Shown one piece after another: positions 32,841-41,120 of a DNA stretch of 41,626 bases; the first letter of the stretch is position 1; each line of letters starts with the position of its first letter. The notes below the pieces were generated by a model. The model made no database searches. It was given only the letters and a program-made list of their open reading frames with translations, and was not told where the DNA came from. A program made the position numbers and the translations under genes. Location of the stretch: the NCBI GenBank assembly GCA_947595635.1, contig CANQEU010000018.1, forward strand, positions 1 to 41,626. The letters run 5' to 3'. The stretch is from an uncultured Clostridia bacterium. Lineage in GTDB: Bacteria > Bacillota > Clostridia > Oscillospirales > Acutalibacteraceae.

Positions 32841-33752
32841 CTATCCGAGCTCTATCATTTTATCAATACATTTACGCGCGTCTTCTATTGTCTGCTTATC
32901 AAGCTCAATTTCCTCTCCGCCGCAGTTGTTTAGACAGTTATATACGTCCATAAGAGTGGTCAGACGCATATTGCGGCACATAAGCTTTTGTGACAGGTAA
33001 TAAAAACGCTTGTCGGGGCATTCATACTGCAAGTGCTCGGCAATGCTCATCTCTGTGCCGATTATAAACTCTTTATTTTCCGATTCCTTTGCATAATTCA
33101 TAATCGCGGAGGTGGAACCGATGAAATCCGCCATTTCGCATACGCCGGGCTGGCATTCGGGGTGAACAAGCAAAAGGGCGTTCGGGTGCTTTTGCTTTGC
33201 TTTTATTACGTCGGCTTTTTCTACGCTTGCGTGTGTCGGGCATCCTCCGTTTAACAGCTTTATGTTTTTATTGGGAAGCTGTTTTGAAACGTAATCGCCA
33301 AGATTGCAGTCAGGAATAAAAAGAATATTGTTGTTTTCAATTTTATTTACTATTTTAACTGCGGAGGATGATGTAACGCAAACGTCGCAAATCGTTTTCA
33401 GCTCAGCCGTCGTATTTATATAAGCGACAACTGTGTAATCGGGATATTTTTGCTTGACGATTGAAATCAGCTCTCTGTCCATTTGCTCTGCCATAGGGCA
33501 GCCGGCGTCGGGGCTTACAAGAATGACCTTTTTGTCGGGCGAGAGAATTTTTACGGTTTCTGCCATAAATCGAACGCCACACATCAATATTGTTTTTTGC
33601 GGCGCTTTTTGAGCCATAACGCTCAATTGAAACGAATCGCCCGTAAAGTCCGCAATTTCAAGTATTTCGTGCGCCTGATAGCTGTGCGCGAGAATGCAGA
33701 CGTCGTTTTCCTTTTTTAATTTCAGTATTTTTTCCTGAATATCCTTTATCAT
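32841..33752 (-). CDS. nadA: Quinolinate synthase A
   Basis: A 303-residue iron-sulfur enzyme that condenses iminoaspartate with dihydroxyacetone phosphate to quinolinate in NAD synthesis. Blocks ILAHSYQAHEI, DSFQLSVMAQKA, ILMCGVRFMAET, AGCPMAEQ (Cys85, first cluster ligand), HPECQPGVCEMADFIGSTSAI and IIGTEMSIAEHLQ are typical. A Cys in KLMCRNM is the likely third ligand. Length is normal. nadB and nadC, often adjacent in Firmicutes, are not in this window. GGAGG lies 7-8 nt before the ATG. ychF ends 51 nt upstream, so the two could share a transcript. Confidence 0.94.
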   Translation of the reverse strand: MIKDIQEKILKLKKENDVCILAHSYQAHEILEIADFTGDSFQLSVMAQKAPQKTILMCGVRFMAETVKILSPDKKVILVSPDAGCPMAEQMDRELISIVKQKYPDYTVVAYINTTAELKTICDVCVTSSSAVKIVNKIENNNILFIPDCNLGDYVSKQLPNKNIKLLNGGCPTHASVEKADVIKAKQKHPNALLLVHPECQPGVCEMADFIGSTSAIMNYAKESENKEFIIGTEMSIAEHLQYECPDKRFYYLSQKLMCRNMRLTTLMDVYNCLNNCGGEEIELDKQTIEDARKCIDKMIELG

Positions 33753-33803
33753 CGCAAATCCTCCAGTCGGTACCTGTAAAAATTATATGTGTAAAAAAGA
33801 CTA

Positions 33804-34898
33804 TTAAACATTGAAGCGGAACAAAACAACGTCGCCGTCCTTCATAACGTATTCCTTGCCCTCGCTGCGGACAAGACCCTTCTCCTTAGCGGCTGTCATT
33901 GAACCGCAGGCAATAAGGTCGTCGTATGAAATAACCTCCGCTCTTATAAATCCGCGTTCAAAGTCGGTGTGGATTTTTCCTGCCGCCTGTGGCGCTTTAG
34001 TTCCGTTTTTGATAGTCCATGCACGAACCTCCTGCTTGCCGGCGGTCAGGAAGGATATAAGACCTAACAGCGAATAGCATTCGGTAATAAGTCTGTCAAG
34101 GCCGGAGCTTGAAAGACCCATATCGGCAAGGAACATTGCCTTTTCTTCCTTGTCCAAATCGGCAATTTCCTCTTCAAGACCTGCGCATATAGGCAGTACT
34201 CCCGCGTGCTCGGCTTCGGCAATTTCTTTTACCTGATTAAGATACTTGTTTTCCTCAATTCCGTTTGAAAAATCATCGTCGCTCATATTGGCGGCATATA
34301 TTATCGGCTTATTTGTAAGCAGCGCTACACTTGAAAGCAGCTCAGCCTCTTCTTCGGTGCATTCAACGCTTCTTGCGGATTGTCCTTGGTCGAGGGCGTC
34401 GAGCACTCTTTTGAAAAAGTCAAGATCCGATTGATATTTTTTGTCGGCTTTAATAAGCTTTTGAGTTTTTTCAATTCTGCGCTCAATCATTTCAACGTCG
34501 GAAAGAATAAGCTCAAGATTTATCGTTTCAATATCACGCTTTGGATCGATATTGCCCTCAACATGGACAATATCATCGTTTTCAAAACAGCGCACAACAT
34601 GAACTATTGCGTCGCATTCTCTGATATTGCTTAAAAACTTGTTTCCGAGACCCTCGCCCTTTGAAGCGCCCTTGACAAGACCGGCAATATCAACAAATTC
34701 AATCGTGGCAGGCGTGTATTTATCCGGGTCGTACATTTCGGCAAGCTTGTCAAGCCGCTTGTCGGGAACCGCGACAACTCCGACATTCGGCTCAATTGTG
34801 CAAAACGGATAGTTTGCCGATTGCGCTCCGGCGTTTGTAATGGCGTTAAAAAGCGTGCTCTTGCCTACATTTGGCAAGCCAACTATACCTAATTTCAT
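33804..34898 (-). CDS. ychF: Ribosome-binding ATPase YchF
   Basis: A 364-residue Obg-family P-loop protein that, unlike its relatives, prefers ATP; it binds ribosomes and modulates translation and stress responses. G1 is GLPNVGKST at residues 7-15, G2/G3 are FCTIEPNVGVVAVPD and VDIAGLVKGASKGEGLGNKFL, and the G4 equivalent is NMSD. A coiled-coil region follows near residue 130 and a C-terminal TGS domain at about 280-364 (FLTAGKQEVRAWTIKNGT). AAGGAG lies about 12 nt before the ATG. The integrative element begins within about 50-60 nt upstream of its start. Confidence 0.95.
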   Translation of the reverse strand: MKLGIVGLPNVGKSTLFNAITNAGAQSANYPFCTIEPNVGVVAVPDKRLDKLAEMYDPDKYTPATIEFVDIAGLVKGASKGEGLGNKFLSNIRECDAIVHVVRCFENDDIVHVEGNIDPKRDIETINLELILSDVEMIERRIEKTQKLIKADKKYQSDLDFFKRVLDALDQGQSARSVECTEEEAELLSSVALLTNKPIIYAANMSDDDFSNGIEENKYLNQVKEIAEAEHAGVLPICAGLEEEIADLDKEEKAMFLADMGLSSSGLDRLITECYSLLGLISFLTAGKQEVRAWTIKNGTKAPQAAGKIHTDFERGFIRAEVISYDDLIACGSMTAAKEKGLVRSEGKEYVMKDGDVVLFRFNV

Positions 34899-34952
34899 TT
34901 TTATCTACATCTCCTTATTTATCAAGGTTTTTTCGGGGCCTCAAAATGGTTT

Positions 34953-35047
34953 TACGCCATTTCTACGCCATTTTGTTTAGAACAGGGGCAGTTTATGGGC
35001 ACCTCTGCCCCTGTTGTACTGCTTGTTACGGCATGATTACGCCATTT
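34953..35047 (+). repeat. TACGCCATTT direct repeats at the element end
   Basis: Three exact copies of TACGCCATTT lie at 34953-34962, 34964-34973 and 35038-35047. A related TACGCCAATTTT lies at 36301-36312 upstream of the integrase. Short direct repeats near one end of an integrase gene are typical of integrase arm-binding sites. The third copy is inside the last codons of the integrase. The true att core cannot be fixed because the other end of the element is outside the window. Confidence 0.6.
34981..35015 (-). terminator. Hairpin downstream of the integrase
   Basis: AACAGGGGCAG (34981-34991) pairs with CTGCCCCTGTT (35005-35015) just after the integrase stop. The T-run on the minus strand is poor, so its strength as terminator is uncertain. 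Confidence 0.5.
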
Positions 35048-36213
35048 ACTTCAAACTGCTGTACCGCCTTGCTCAATGAATCATCTGTCACATGAACATA
35101 GGTGTCCATCGTTGTTTGAATGCTGGCGTGTCCCAACAGCTTTTGTAAAACTTTCGGCGGCATTCCGCTTTCAATCGCTCTTGTTGCGTATGTATGTCGT
35201 AGAGTGTGCATACAAAACGGGGGTATGCCTGCTACATCACACAACTTGTAGAGGTGAGTGTCATAAGAGCTGTTCTTGGTTGGCATACCCGTTCGGAAAT
35301 TGATGAACACCAAATCCCGCATATCAAGGCTTGCCGTCTGCCCTGTATGCCTGTCTGTATAGGTTAACACCTGTTCCAAGTCCTTTGACATCTTCTGCGA
35401 TTTTCGCAGTTCCCGCAACTCCAGAAGCAGGTTGTACGCCCGGTTCGTCAGAGGAATGGTTCTGTAACTGCTCTGTGTCTTGGGTGGGCCGGCACGCCAC
35501 ACTTGCTGCTTATGCCGAAACTCAAGAGCCTTGTTCACGGTTAGGGTTTTGTTTACCATGTCTACTGCATCCCATGTAAGACCGATCATTTCTCCTGTCC
35601 GTAGACCCGTTTCCAAAATCAAAGCATATTGGTAATAGTTGTGTGAAGTCTTCGCCACCTCAAGGAACTTTCGCTGTTCCTCTATGCTCAACACTCTATG
35701 GTCACTCGCTGCCTTAACGGGCTTTGTGTACCGCACTCCGTCCATTGGGTGTTTTGATATAACATCGTTCATCACCGCCGCACGGAACATAGTACCCATG
35801 GCAATGTATGTCTGACGAATCGTAGACCCGGCATACGCAGCCATCATATTATTGAGTATCATCTTGCAGTGCATTGGCTTCACATCGGACATACACATCT
35901 TGCCAATGGTCGGCTTTACATTTTTCTCGTACCGTTCCTTGTAGTTCCTCCGGGTGTTCGGAGAGAGGTCAACAATCAGATTGTCATACCAATAATTGAA
36001 CCATGTATCTACCGTCACGGTAGAGGTAATGCCTGTCGTGCCGTGCGTGTCCTCATACCTTGAATCCGCCAGCCAGTTGCGGGCTTCCGGCAGAGTATCA
36101 AAATACTTTTCCAGCCGCTTGCCGTTCTTAGTCACATACCGGGCGGAGTATTTTTTGTCCTTGCGCTGGGATAGTCCCTTTCCAAGTTCCCGCCCTTTTA
36201 AGTCTTTCGCCAT
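35026..36213 (-). CDS. int: Tyrosine recombinase / integrase
   Basis: A 395-residue site-specific recombinase that inserts and excises the element. Residues about 1-60 are an arm-binding domain ([22 protein letters not shown]), 65-160 a SAM-like core-binding domain ([14 protein letters not shown]), and 190-390 the catalytic domain. Catalytic residues are Arg in TGLRTGE, His and Arg in HTLRHTYAT, His in LGHAS and the nucleophile Tyr in TMDTYVHV. The ATG at 36213 is chosen because AAAGGAG lies about 8 nt upstream; the in-frame ATG at 36294 has none. The family is that of Tn916 and phage integrases. ychF lies immediately beyond its 3' end. Confidence 0.93.
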   Translation of the reverse strand: MAKDLKGRELGKGLSQRKDKKYSARYVTKNGKRLEKYFDTLPEARNWLADSRYEDTHGTTGITSTVTVDTWFNYWYDNLIVDLSPNTRRNYKERYEKNVKPTIGKMCMSDVKPMHCKMILNNMMAAYAGSTIRQTYIAMGTMFRAAVMNDVISKHPMDGVRYTKPVKAASDHRVLSIEEQRKFLEVAKTSHNYYQYALILETGLRTGEMIGLTWDAVDMVNKTLTVNKALEFRHKQQVWRAGPPKTQSSYRTIPLTNRAYNLLLELRELRKSQKMSKDLEQVLTYTDRHTGQTASLDMRDLVFINFRTGMPTKNSSYDTHLYKLCDVAGIPPFCMHTLRHTYATRAIESGMPPKVLQKLLGHASIQTTMDTYVHVTDDSLSKAVQQFEVNGVIMP

Positions 36214-36344
36214 ACTGGGCTCCTTTCTCAGAAGAAGAGAGAAAAGAGCGCAATATACCTTGTACAGTATATCACAAGCGCCCTTTTCTCGCAATAGTTC
36301 TACGCCAATTTTATGAGTAGTCCCGAACGAAATGGATCATTACC

Positions 36345-36548
36345 TCAAATAACCAACTGCTCGCTGATAAATTTCTCGAACTCCTTACGCTTCACCAGCT
36401 TCTTTGTGCCAACGTAAAGCACGAAAGGACAGTTTGGACTGCGGAGCATACTGTCGATCTTGTTGATGCCAATGTTGGTATATGCTGCCGCTTCACGGAC
36501 AGACAAGACCGCTTTCTGCGGGATGGGAATAGAATTGATCTCATTCAT
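36345..36548 (-). CDS. xis: Excisionase-like DNA-binding protein
   Basis: A 67-residue protein with a helix-turn-helix of the MerR/excisionase type: VLSVREAAAYTNIGINKIDSMLR, then a beta-wing with FVLYVGTKKLVKRKEFEKFI. Size and position between integrase and primase fit an excisionase (Xis) that directs recombination towards excision. The ATG at 36548 is preferred because AAGGAGG lies 9 nt upstream; a TTG at 36569 overlaps that site. The primase stop is 18 nt upstream, so the two are co-transcribed. Confidence 0.85.
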   Translation of the reverse strand: MNEINSIPIPQKAVLSVREAAAYTNIGINKIDSMLRSPNCPFVLYVGTKKLVKRKEFEKFISEQLVI

Positions 36549-36565
36549 AACATTGTTCCTCCTTC

Positions 36566-38899
36566 TCAAAACGCTACTTCCGAATCTTCATCAGCATTCG
36601 TATCGCCGGAACCTCCATTGCTATCTCCACCGTGAGAAGCCCCAAGAATCTTGGAGGTATCTATACGATATGGAGGTAATGAAGCTATCGCATTATTTTC
36701 CAATGTGATATGTGTTCCAGTTGACCGCTTTCTGTCTAACTCAAACGTAATGCCAACGGCTTCAAGATTGCTCTTGACGGCTTTCATCAGTCTGGATAAG
36801 CTGTTGGGAGCCTGCGGCATACTCTTATTGTTGGGGTTGATACCGTGCTTCTCGGCTTCCTCTCGAAGCTCATTATACAAATCCGATATACGCCCCCGCC
36901 AGTCGCTTTTATCTCTCATCAACTCGACAAGCAGGAATGCCACAACATCTGCGTTGAGCGCTTCGGTATTCTGGTCAGTCTGGTTGGATATATATTCTTG
37001 TAGAAATATATCGCCATTACCACCATAAGCCTCTGCAATCGCATACCCCCAACGGCAGAAGTCAGCCATACGAGCCAGCTTGTCCAGCTTCACGTTTGGG
37101 TATAGCCGTATCGCCTTTACAAGTGTGTCAAAGATAGCGCCAAGCAGCAGCGGTCTGTCCGCTTCAAAGGAATGATAGACTTCCTGCAATTCCTTTCGAT
37201 TGTCCTCTTTTACACGCTCCAACTCAAACAGAATGGAACGGTCAAGCAAGTCCGCCCGGTTTGCAACATTGTTAATCCCATTAAGAGCAAGGCACCGCTT
37301 GAAAGTAAAGATATAGTCCTCACCGTTCGTGAACATCTTCCGCTGCTGAACAGCACCGCCCGTAATTGCCCGACATAAGGTATCGCTTGTCTCGTTGGTG
37401 ATATTTGATACATTATCAAACGGCAGGAAATAATGCTGCTGCAAGTTTACAACAAGCGAACGGTCATCCCTGGATAGTGTTAAAGTATCCAACACGGACG
37501 GGTCAATCAACCGTTTCAGCAGTACACAGGCCGTACTCTTGGCCGACCCTTTTTCGCCGTATAAAATCGGCATAGGGTGAGGAATATCCGGCACAAAACA
37601 GGACACCAGCCAACTCAAGAACAAGGTCTTATAGCCTGTCACGTTGATGTACTGAAATACCTTGTCTAACTCGCCACCGCTCTGTGGTATCGTCTGCGGA
37701 GATTGGTGCCTGTATCTGCAAAACAGCTTCGGAACATCGTCAACCACCGACCAGCCCTCAGAGTTCACCTTGACCGCTGACCAATCTTTATTTGTAAGGT
37801 CGTACCAAAAATCATTATTGTTTCTGGCAACACGGTTTGCCAAAGGAATGACCGGTTTATTGCCGAACTTCGTTTCGGCAACGAGAACAGCAATCGCCTG
37901 TGTCATTCTGTCTTTGTGAATGACTTTCCGGGTCTTTTGATAAAAAATCCGCTGTGCCCACAATTCAAAGTCCGTACTGTCCAACGCATAGATTTCTTTG
38001 TGCTTGTCAATCGGCACTTCGATAAAGGCCGCGTTGTTTTCATTCAGAAACAGAACAACCTGTTCATCCCTGATAATATCCAGCAGGACAGTACTTTGCT
38101 GTCGCTTATCCATAGCATAGTCTGAAGCTAAATCCTCGCCATCTTCAATATCATCAAATTTGGTTTCAGGCAAGTCGGCAATTTCAGCCATTGTGTGGCC
38201 TTGCTCCAGCCAGTCATAGACATCACCTTTCGGAGGTAACCCCGGCAGCGACTTGATAACTGCTTGTGGAATGTACTTCTTGATCATCCGAGCGTAGTCC
38301 ATTCCCGATTCGTCATTATCGGGAAGTATGATTACCTCTTTGCCCTCAAAATATTTTTTGTCCGCTTCGGTCATTTTCGACTTAGCGCCGCAATCGAGGG
38401 TAGTAGCCGTACAACCTTGTTTATTAACAATGTCGGCACATTTTTCGCCCTCAACAAAATAAACGGTTGAAGCCTTTACTACGTCAGGAAGATTATAGGG
38501 GATGTGAGGTAGGCCTTTTAGTCCGGATGTTCCATCAGGTAGGAAAAACTGGAAACTTTTCGGCCTGTCCGCATAGTCAAACCGTTTCTTGTTGTACGAG
38601 AGTGTGCCGTCTGCCTTTTTATAAGGAAATATTGTTTCCTTGGCAGCTTCCGGCTTAAACGGTTTGTTCCCTATGTAAAGGTCCTTCTTTTTTAGTCCCA
38701 AAGCCCCTAACACATTTTCTTTTGAACAGCCGGTCATGCACTCAATATTTACCCATTCATCATTATTGATATAGGTGATAAGACTGGGTGTTTTATCATC
38801 GTGACATGGACACCGGCACTCATATCTGTTATGAGCCGGATGTTTTAGCCCATACGGTCGCAGCGCATCTAAAACTTTATTCAGTCTTTCGGAGTCCAT
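36566..38899 (-). CDS. Primase-helicase replication protein of the integrative element
   Basis: A 777-residue multidomain protein. Residues about 26-60 are a CHC2-type zinc domain (Cys30, His33, Cys54, Cys58 in CPCHDDKTPSL and CMTGC). A TOPRIM domain follows with VYFVEGEKCADI and VIILPDNDESG, typical for primases. A helicase-type ATPase comes later with Walker A LYGEKGSAKST and the block RCLALNGINNVANRADLLDRSI. This fits the bifunctional primase-helicases found in integrative elements and phages, for autonomous replication after excision. The ATG at 38899 is chosen because AGGAGGG lies 9 nt upstream; an ATG at 38947 lacks one. The C-terminus is Gly/Asp-rich and probably disordered. Confidence 0.88.
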   Translation of the reverse strand: MDSERLNKVLDALRPYGLKHPAHNRYECRCPCHDDKTPSLITYINNDEWVNIECMTGCSKENVLGALGLKKKDLYIGNKPFKPEAAKETIFPYKKADGTLSYNKKRFDYADRPKSFQFFLPDGTSGLKGLPHIPYNLPDVVKASTVYFVEGEKCADIVNKQGCTATTLDCGAKSKMTEADKKYFEGKEVIILPDNDESGMDYARMIKKYIPQAVIKSLPGLPPKGDVYDWLEQGHTMAEIADLPETKFDDIEDGEDLASDYAMDKRQQSTVLLDIIRDEQVVLFLNENNAAFIEVPIDKHKEIYALDSTDFELWAQRIFYQKTRKVIHKDRMTQAIAVLVAETKFGNKPVIPLANRVARNNNDFWYDLTNKDWSAVKVNSEGWSVVDDVPKLFCRYRHQSPQTIPQSGGELDKVFQYINVTGYKTLFLSWLVSCFVPDIPHPMPILYGEKGSAKSTACVLLKRLIDPSVLDTLTLSRDDRSLVVNLQQHYFLPFDNVSNITNETSDTLCRAITGGAVQQRKMFTNGEDYIFTFKRCLALNGINNVANRADLLDRSILFELERVKEDNRKELQEVYHSFEADRPLLLGAIFDTLVKAIRLYPNVKLDKLARMADFCRWGYAIAEAYGGNGDIFLQEYISNQTDQNTEALNADVVAFLLVELMRDKSDWRGRISDLYNELREEAEKHGINPNNKSMPQAPNSLSRLMKAVKSNLEAVGITFELDRKRSTGTHITLENNAIASLPPYRIDTSKILGASHGGDSNGGSGDTNADEDSEVAF

Positions 38900-38900
38900 G

Positions 38901-39110
38901 CTAATTGCCCTCCTCTGCATCAAGTCCGAATGCCGCCAGAAAATCATTGAACGTAGATGTCTCCGGCGAGAGGATCGTTACCTGTTCGATGTTGCCGCCT
39001 ACATGAAATGTGATTTGGGGATGTTTGCCCCGGAACATTTCGTAAGTGGTTTTCTTAACCATCGGATCCTTTTCAAGATCCTTTAAGAATTGTGCCATAA
39101 AGCCAGACAT
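38901..39110 (-). CDS. Small hypothetical protein of the element
   Basis: A 69-residue protein (MSGFMAQFLKDLEKDPMVKK...) with an amphipathic N-terminal helix and a short beta-rich middle (QITFHVGGNIEQVTIL). No family recognised. GGGAGGT lies about 8 nt before the ATG at 39110; upstream in-frame start at 39137 has no site. Its stop is 1 nt before the primase start, so it is probably translated together with it and may assist replication. Confidence 0.65.
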   Translation of the reverse strand: MSGFMAQFLKDLEKDPMVKKTTYEMFRGKHPQITFHVGGNIEQVTILSPETSTFNDFLAAFGLDAEEGN

Positions 39111-39242
39111 AATGTTTACCTCCCTTTGCCTGGCCACAAGCCGTTACCTGCTTGTGACTTCAATTTGTTCTTGCGGTCACAAGCCAAACGTATTATAATA
39201 GTCATGGCTGAACCGCATATGATAGGAAACAGTTCACCGAAT

Positions 39243-39296
39243 AAATGCCGTTCGAGTATTGGCCTACTCGGGCGGCATTTCTATGTAACCTCCCGA
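39243..39296 (-). promoter_or_regulatory. Leader with four-codon ORF and hairpin
   Basis: On the minus strand, GGGAGG (39289-39294) precedes ATG CCG CCC GAG TAG (39264-39278) by about 10 nt, a four-residue leader peptide. Its start codon lies within the outer stem of a hairpin (39243-39250 with 39273-39280, inner stem 39253-39258 with 39265-39270). Ribosome movement through the tiny ORF would therefore open the hairpin, as in attenuator leaders. A CACAAGC repeat (39135, inverted at 39150, and 39178) lies further down the same leader. Confidence 0.5.
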
Positions 39297-39322
39297 TACT
39301 GTATATTTTCGGTGATGAGCAT

Positions 39323-39351
39323 ATTATAAGCCCTGCACTTGAATAAATCAA
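39323..39351 (-). promoter_or_regulatory. Sigma-A promoter for the replication/recombination operon
   Basis: On the minus strand, TTGATT (39346-39351), a 17-nt spacer and TATAAT (39323-39328) would start a transcript with a long leader before the small protein, primase, xis and int genes. Confidence 0.65.
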
Positions 39352-39414
39352 CTTTAATATGGTTATTCAACTTTTTCAACCAAAAGTTTAATTTATCCTT
39401 GACAATAAACTTTA
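39348..39414. promoter_or_regulatory. Operator-like repeat cluster between divergent promoters
   Basis: TCAACTTTA (39348) and TCAACTTTT (39367) are direct repeats, and AAAGTTTA (39383) and TAAACTTT (39406) form an inverted pair. They lie between and over the minus-strand and plus-strand promoters, as expected for binding sites of the XRE regulator encoded next door. Confidence 0.5.
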
Positions 39415-39427
39415 TCATCGTTATAAT
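39399..39427 (+). promoter_or_regulatory. Consensus sigma-A promoter of the XRE regulator
   Basis: TTGACA (39399-39404), 17 nt, TATAAT (39422-39427): a perfect consensus promoter, 33 nt before the regulator start. Confidence 0.85.
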
Positions 39428-39460
39428 GAAGCTGGCACATACAGAACGGAGGGATTGTAA

Positions 39461-40018
39461 ATGAGTGAATGGGCAGAGGTAGGCTCTCAATTTCCTAATA
39501 GATTAAGAGAAGCACGTGAAAAAAAGGGCCTGAACAAAAAGCAACTGGCAGAATTAACAAATGTTACATCACAGGCAATAGCAACATTTGAAGCAACAAA
39601 TGGAAAACATAAAAACCCAAGGCTTACTACAATAATAGAGATTGCCAAAGTGTTAGAGGTCTCTATTGATTGGTTGTGTGATGTTCCAACAAGAAATGCC
39701 ACAACTCCCGTTGAAGCCCTATTGACAGTTCTTGATGTATTCCAGCCTACAATCGAGGTAGGTGATGGAAAATCATCGCCCTTTGTCACATTATCTTTTT
39801 CCGTTGAGTCTGGAGAAAATAATGGAAATGAGCTTAAAAGCTTTATATCACAGTACCAACTAATACAAACTCTGAAAGAAACTGGCAACAGTTACAATAC
39901 CGACACAACGGACACGATAAATGCCATACGCCAACATCTATTAGACAGATACAGACACTTGCCGCAACTGCCTGATTACCAATTTGTAAAGGCATACGAA
40001 GCAAAATCCAATACTTGA
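39461..40018 (+). CDS. XRE-family repressor-like regulator of the element
   Basis: A 185-residue protein with an N-terminal XRE/Cro-CI helix-turn-helix (about residues 10-72: RLREAREKKGLNKKQLAELTNVTSQAIATFE) and a C-terminal domain of about 110 residues with no family recognised. It is divergent from the replication genes and preceded by a perfect promoter with repeats, as expected of a master repressor. GGAGGG lies about 8 nt before the ATG. There is no visible autocleavage (LexA-type) motif, so induction is probably by other means. Confidence 0.82.
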   Translation: MSEWAEVGSQFPNRLREAREKKGLNKKQLAELTNVTSQAIATFEATNGKHKNPRLTTIIEIAKVLEVSIDWLCDVPTRNATTPVEALLTVLDVFQPTIEVGDGKSSPFVTLSFSVESGENNGNELKSFISQYQLIQTLKETGNSYNTDTTDTINAIRQHLLDRYRHLPQLPDYQFVKAYEAKSNT

Positions 40019-40029
40019 TAAACGCCAAA

Positions 40030-40059
40030 CAGCCGCTGAACTTATTGATTCAGCGGCTG
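40030..40059 (+). terminator. Hairpin after the XRE repressor
   Basis: CAGCCGCTGAA (40030-40040) pairs with TTCAGCGGCTG (40049-40059), 11 nt after the stop codon. The T-run is weak. A further inverted repeat CTGCAAGGT/ACCTTGCAG lies at 40073-40098. The rest of the 400-nt gap to the next gene shows no gene I can support. Confidence 0.65.
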
Positions 40060-40315
40060 CCATCTATATATACTGCAAGGTGAAGTCGAACCTTGCAGGT
40101 AAATATTGACCGGTCTTGCAATTCAAAATAACCATAGTAAATCTGTAAACACGGTAAAGACAAATTTGCAGAACATCCATTCTGCCGCTTCTCTTAATCT
40201 CGGTTAGATTGCTCCGCTTGCCGAAAGTGTCAGAAGCTTCACCAAGAAACGTGTTTCAGACCAAAAAAGTCAGTCCTATCTGCCTTCACTATTATAAAAG
40301 GTTTTTCCATAAAAC

Positions 40316-40345
40316 ACGGCTGCGTATCGCCCGATACACAGCCGT
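40316..40345 (-). terminator. Hairpin downstream of the second XRE gene
   Basis: A 12-bp stem with one mismatch pairs 40316-40328 with 40333-40345 and is flanked by T-rich sequence on both strands. It could end the minus-strand XRE gene at 40421. Confidence 0.6.
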
Positions 40346-40420
40346 ACTTTTATATGTGAATAAAATAAGTGGTGTGATTCTTAAACGCCAGAGAACGCCA
40401 GCTACAAGGTGTGTGACACC

Positions 40421-40732
40421 TTATTCTTCCTCTACTCCTAACAGGACATTGACAGCGTGTTGTAATTCCGGCTTGCTTCGGTATGCTCGAATAACCTCTC
40501 GCTCTTGACTTGAAAATTCATCATCAGTCAATGTTACATCTAACAATTCACTCGGTGAGACTTCCAGAACAGCACATAGATCGGCAAGTATATCGGCGGC
40601 GGGTTTGTTAATTCCTTTCTCCCAATTAGAAACCAAGCTGCTTGATACGCCGAGTCTCTCGGATAACTGCTTTTGGGTCAACCTACGCTCTTTTCTAAAC
40701 GCTCGAATATTATCGCCTATCGTGTACTCCAT
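40421..40732 (-). CDS. XRE-family regulator 2
   Basis: A 103-residue protein with an N-terminal XRE helix-turn-helix (IRAFRKERRLTQKQLSERLGVSSSLVSNWEKGINKP) and a short acidic C-terminal tail with a helical region (SQEREVIRAYRSKPELQHAVNVLLG). Its length and divergence from another small XRE gene resemble a CI/Cro-type switch. The ATG at 40732 is preferred because GAGGTG lies 9 nt upstream; nearer ATGs overlap that site. It has its own promoter with nearby inverted repeats. Confidence 0.82.
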   Translation of the reverse strand: MEYTIGDNIRAFRKERRLTQKQLSERLGVSSSLVSNWEKGINKPAADILADLCAVLEVSPSELLDVTLTDDEFSSQEREVIRAYRSKPELQHAVNVLLGVEEE

Positions 40733-40758
40733 GGCATCCATCACCTCGCTTTATAACT

Positions 40759-40786
40759 ATTATATCAGTTTTTCCAGGAAAGTAAA
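40759..40786 (-). promoter_or_regulatory. Promoter of XRE regulator 2
   Basis: On the minus strand, TTTACT (40781-40786), a 16-nt spacer and TATAAT (40759-40764), about 25 nt before the gene. Confidence 0.6.
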
Positions 40787-40793
40787 GAAAAAT

Positions 40794-40869
40794 TCCAGAA
40801 ATCCTGTAAATTTCTCTTGCGAAACCAGCTATACTGTGATATTATAGATGTAACTACAGGATTTCTGGA
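40794..40869. repeat. 15-bp inverted operator pair in a divergent control region
   Basis: TCCAGAAATCCTGTA (40794-40808) and TACAGGATTTCTGGA (40855-40869) are perfect inverted copies that bracket the promoter of the rightward XRE gene (TTGCGA at 40817-40822, 17 nt, TATTAT at 40840-40845). A third related site TTTCCAGGAAA lies at 40771-40781, over the leftward promoter. They are probable binding sites for one of the two regulators. Confidence 0.7.
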
Positions 40870-40886
40870 TTTTTGGAGGTGTACAT

Positions 40887-41120
40887 ATGCGAGTGTATCA
40901 GAAAGTCCGGGAGTATATCGACAGCCACGGCCTAAAACAATGTGTGGTAGCCCAAAAAGCTGGAATACCCAATAACACATTCAACGCTATCATGAATGGA
41001 AAGAGAACCCTATATGCAGATGATTTACGCGCTATTTGCCTTGCCCTTAATGTAAGCCCTGAACTGTTTATCGAGATTAACCGCGATTGTGAAAAACCAG
41101 TAGAAAAGAGGAACAACTGA
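40887..41120 (+). CDS. Small XRE-family regulator 3
   Basis: A 77-residue protein that is almost entirely a helix-turn-helix domain (VREYIDSHGLKQCVVAQKAGIPNNTFNAIMNGKRTLYADDLRAICLALNVSPELF). It is divergent from XRE regulator 2 and would be the Cro-like partner. GGAGGTG lies about 8 nt before the ATG. Its stop overlaps the start of the next gene (TGATG), so it is co-translated with it. Confidence 0.85.
   Translation: MRVYQKVREYIDSHGLKQCVVAQKAGIPNNTFNAIMNGKRTLYADDLRAICLALNVSPELFIEINRDCEKPVEKRNN

Noticed and set aside
39281..39490. A 69-codon minus-strand open frame across the divergent promoter region
   Set aside because: It covers a perfect promoter and operator repeats and has no ribosome binding site.
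40209..40508. A 99-codon plus-strand open frame
   Set aside because: It overlaps the well-supported XRE gene on the other strand, has no ribosome binding site and its composition is not protein-like.
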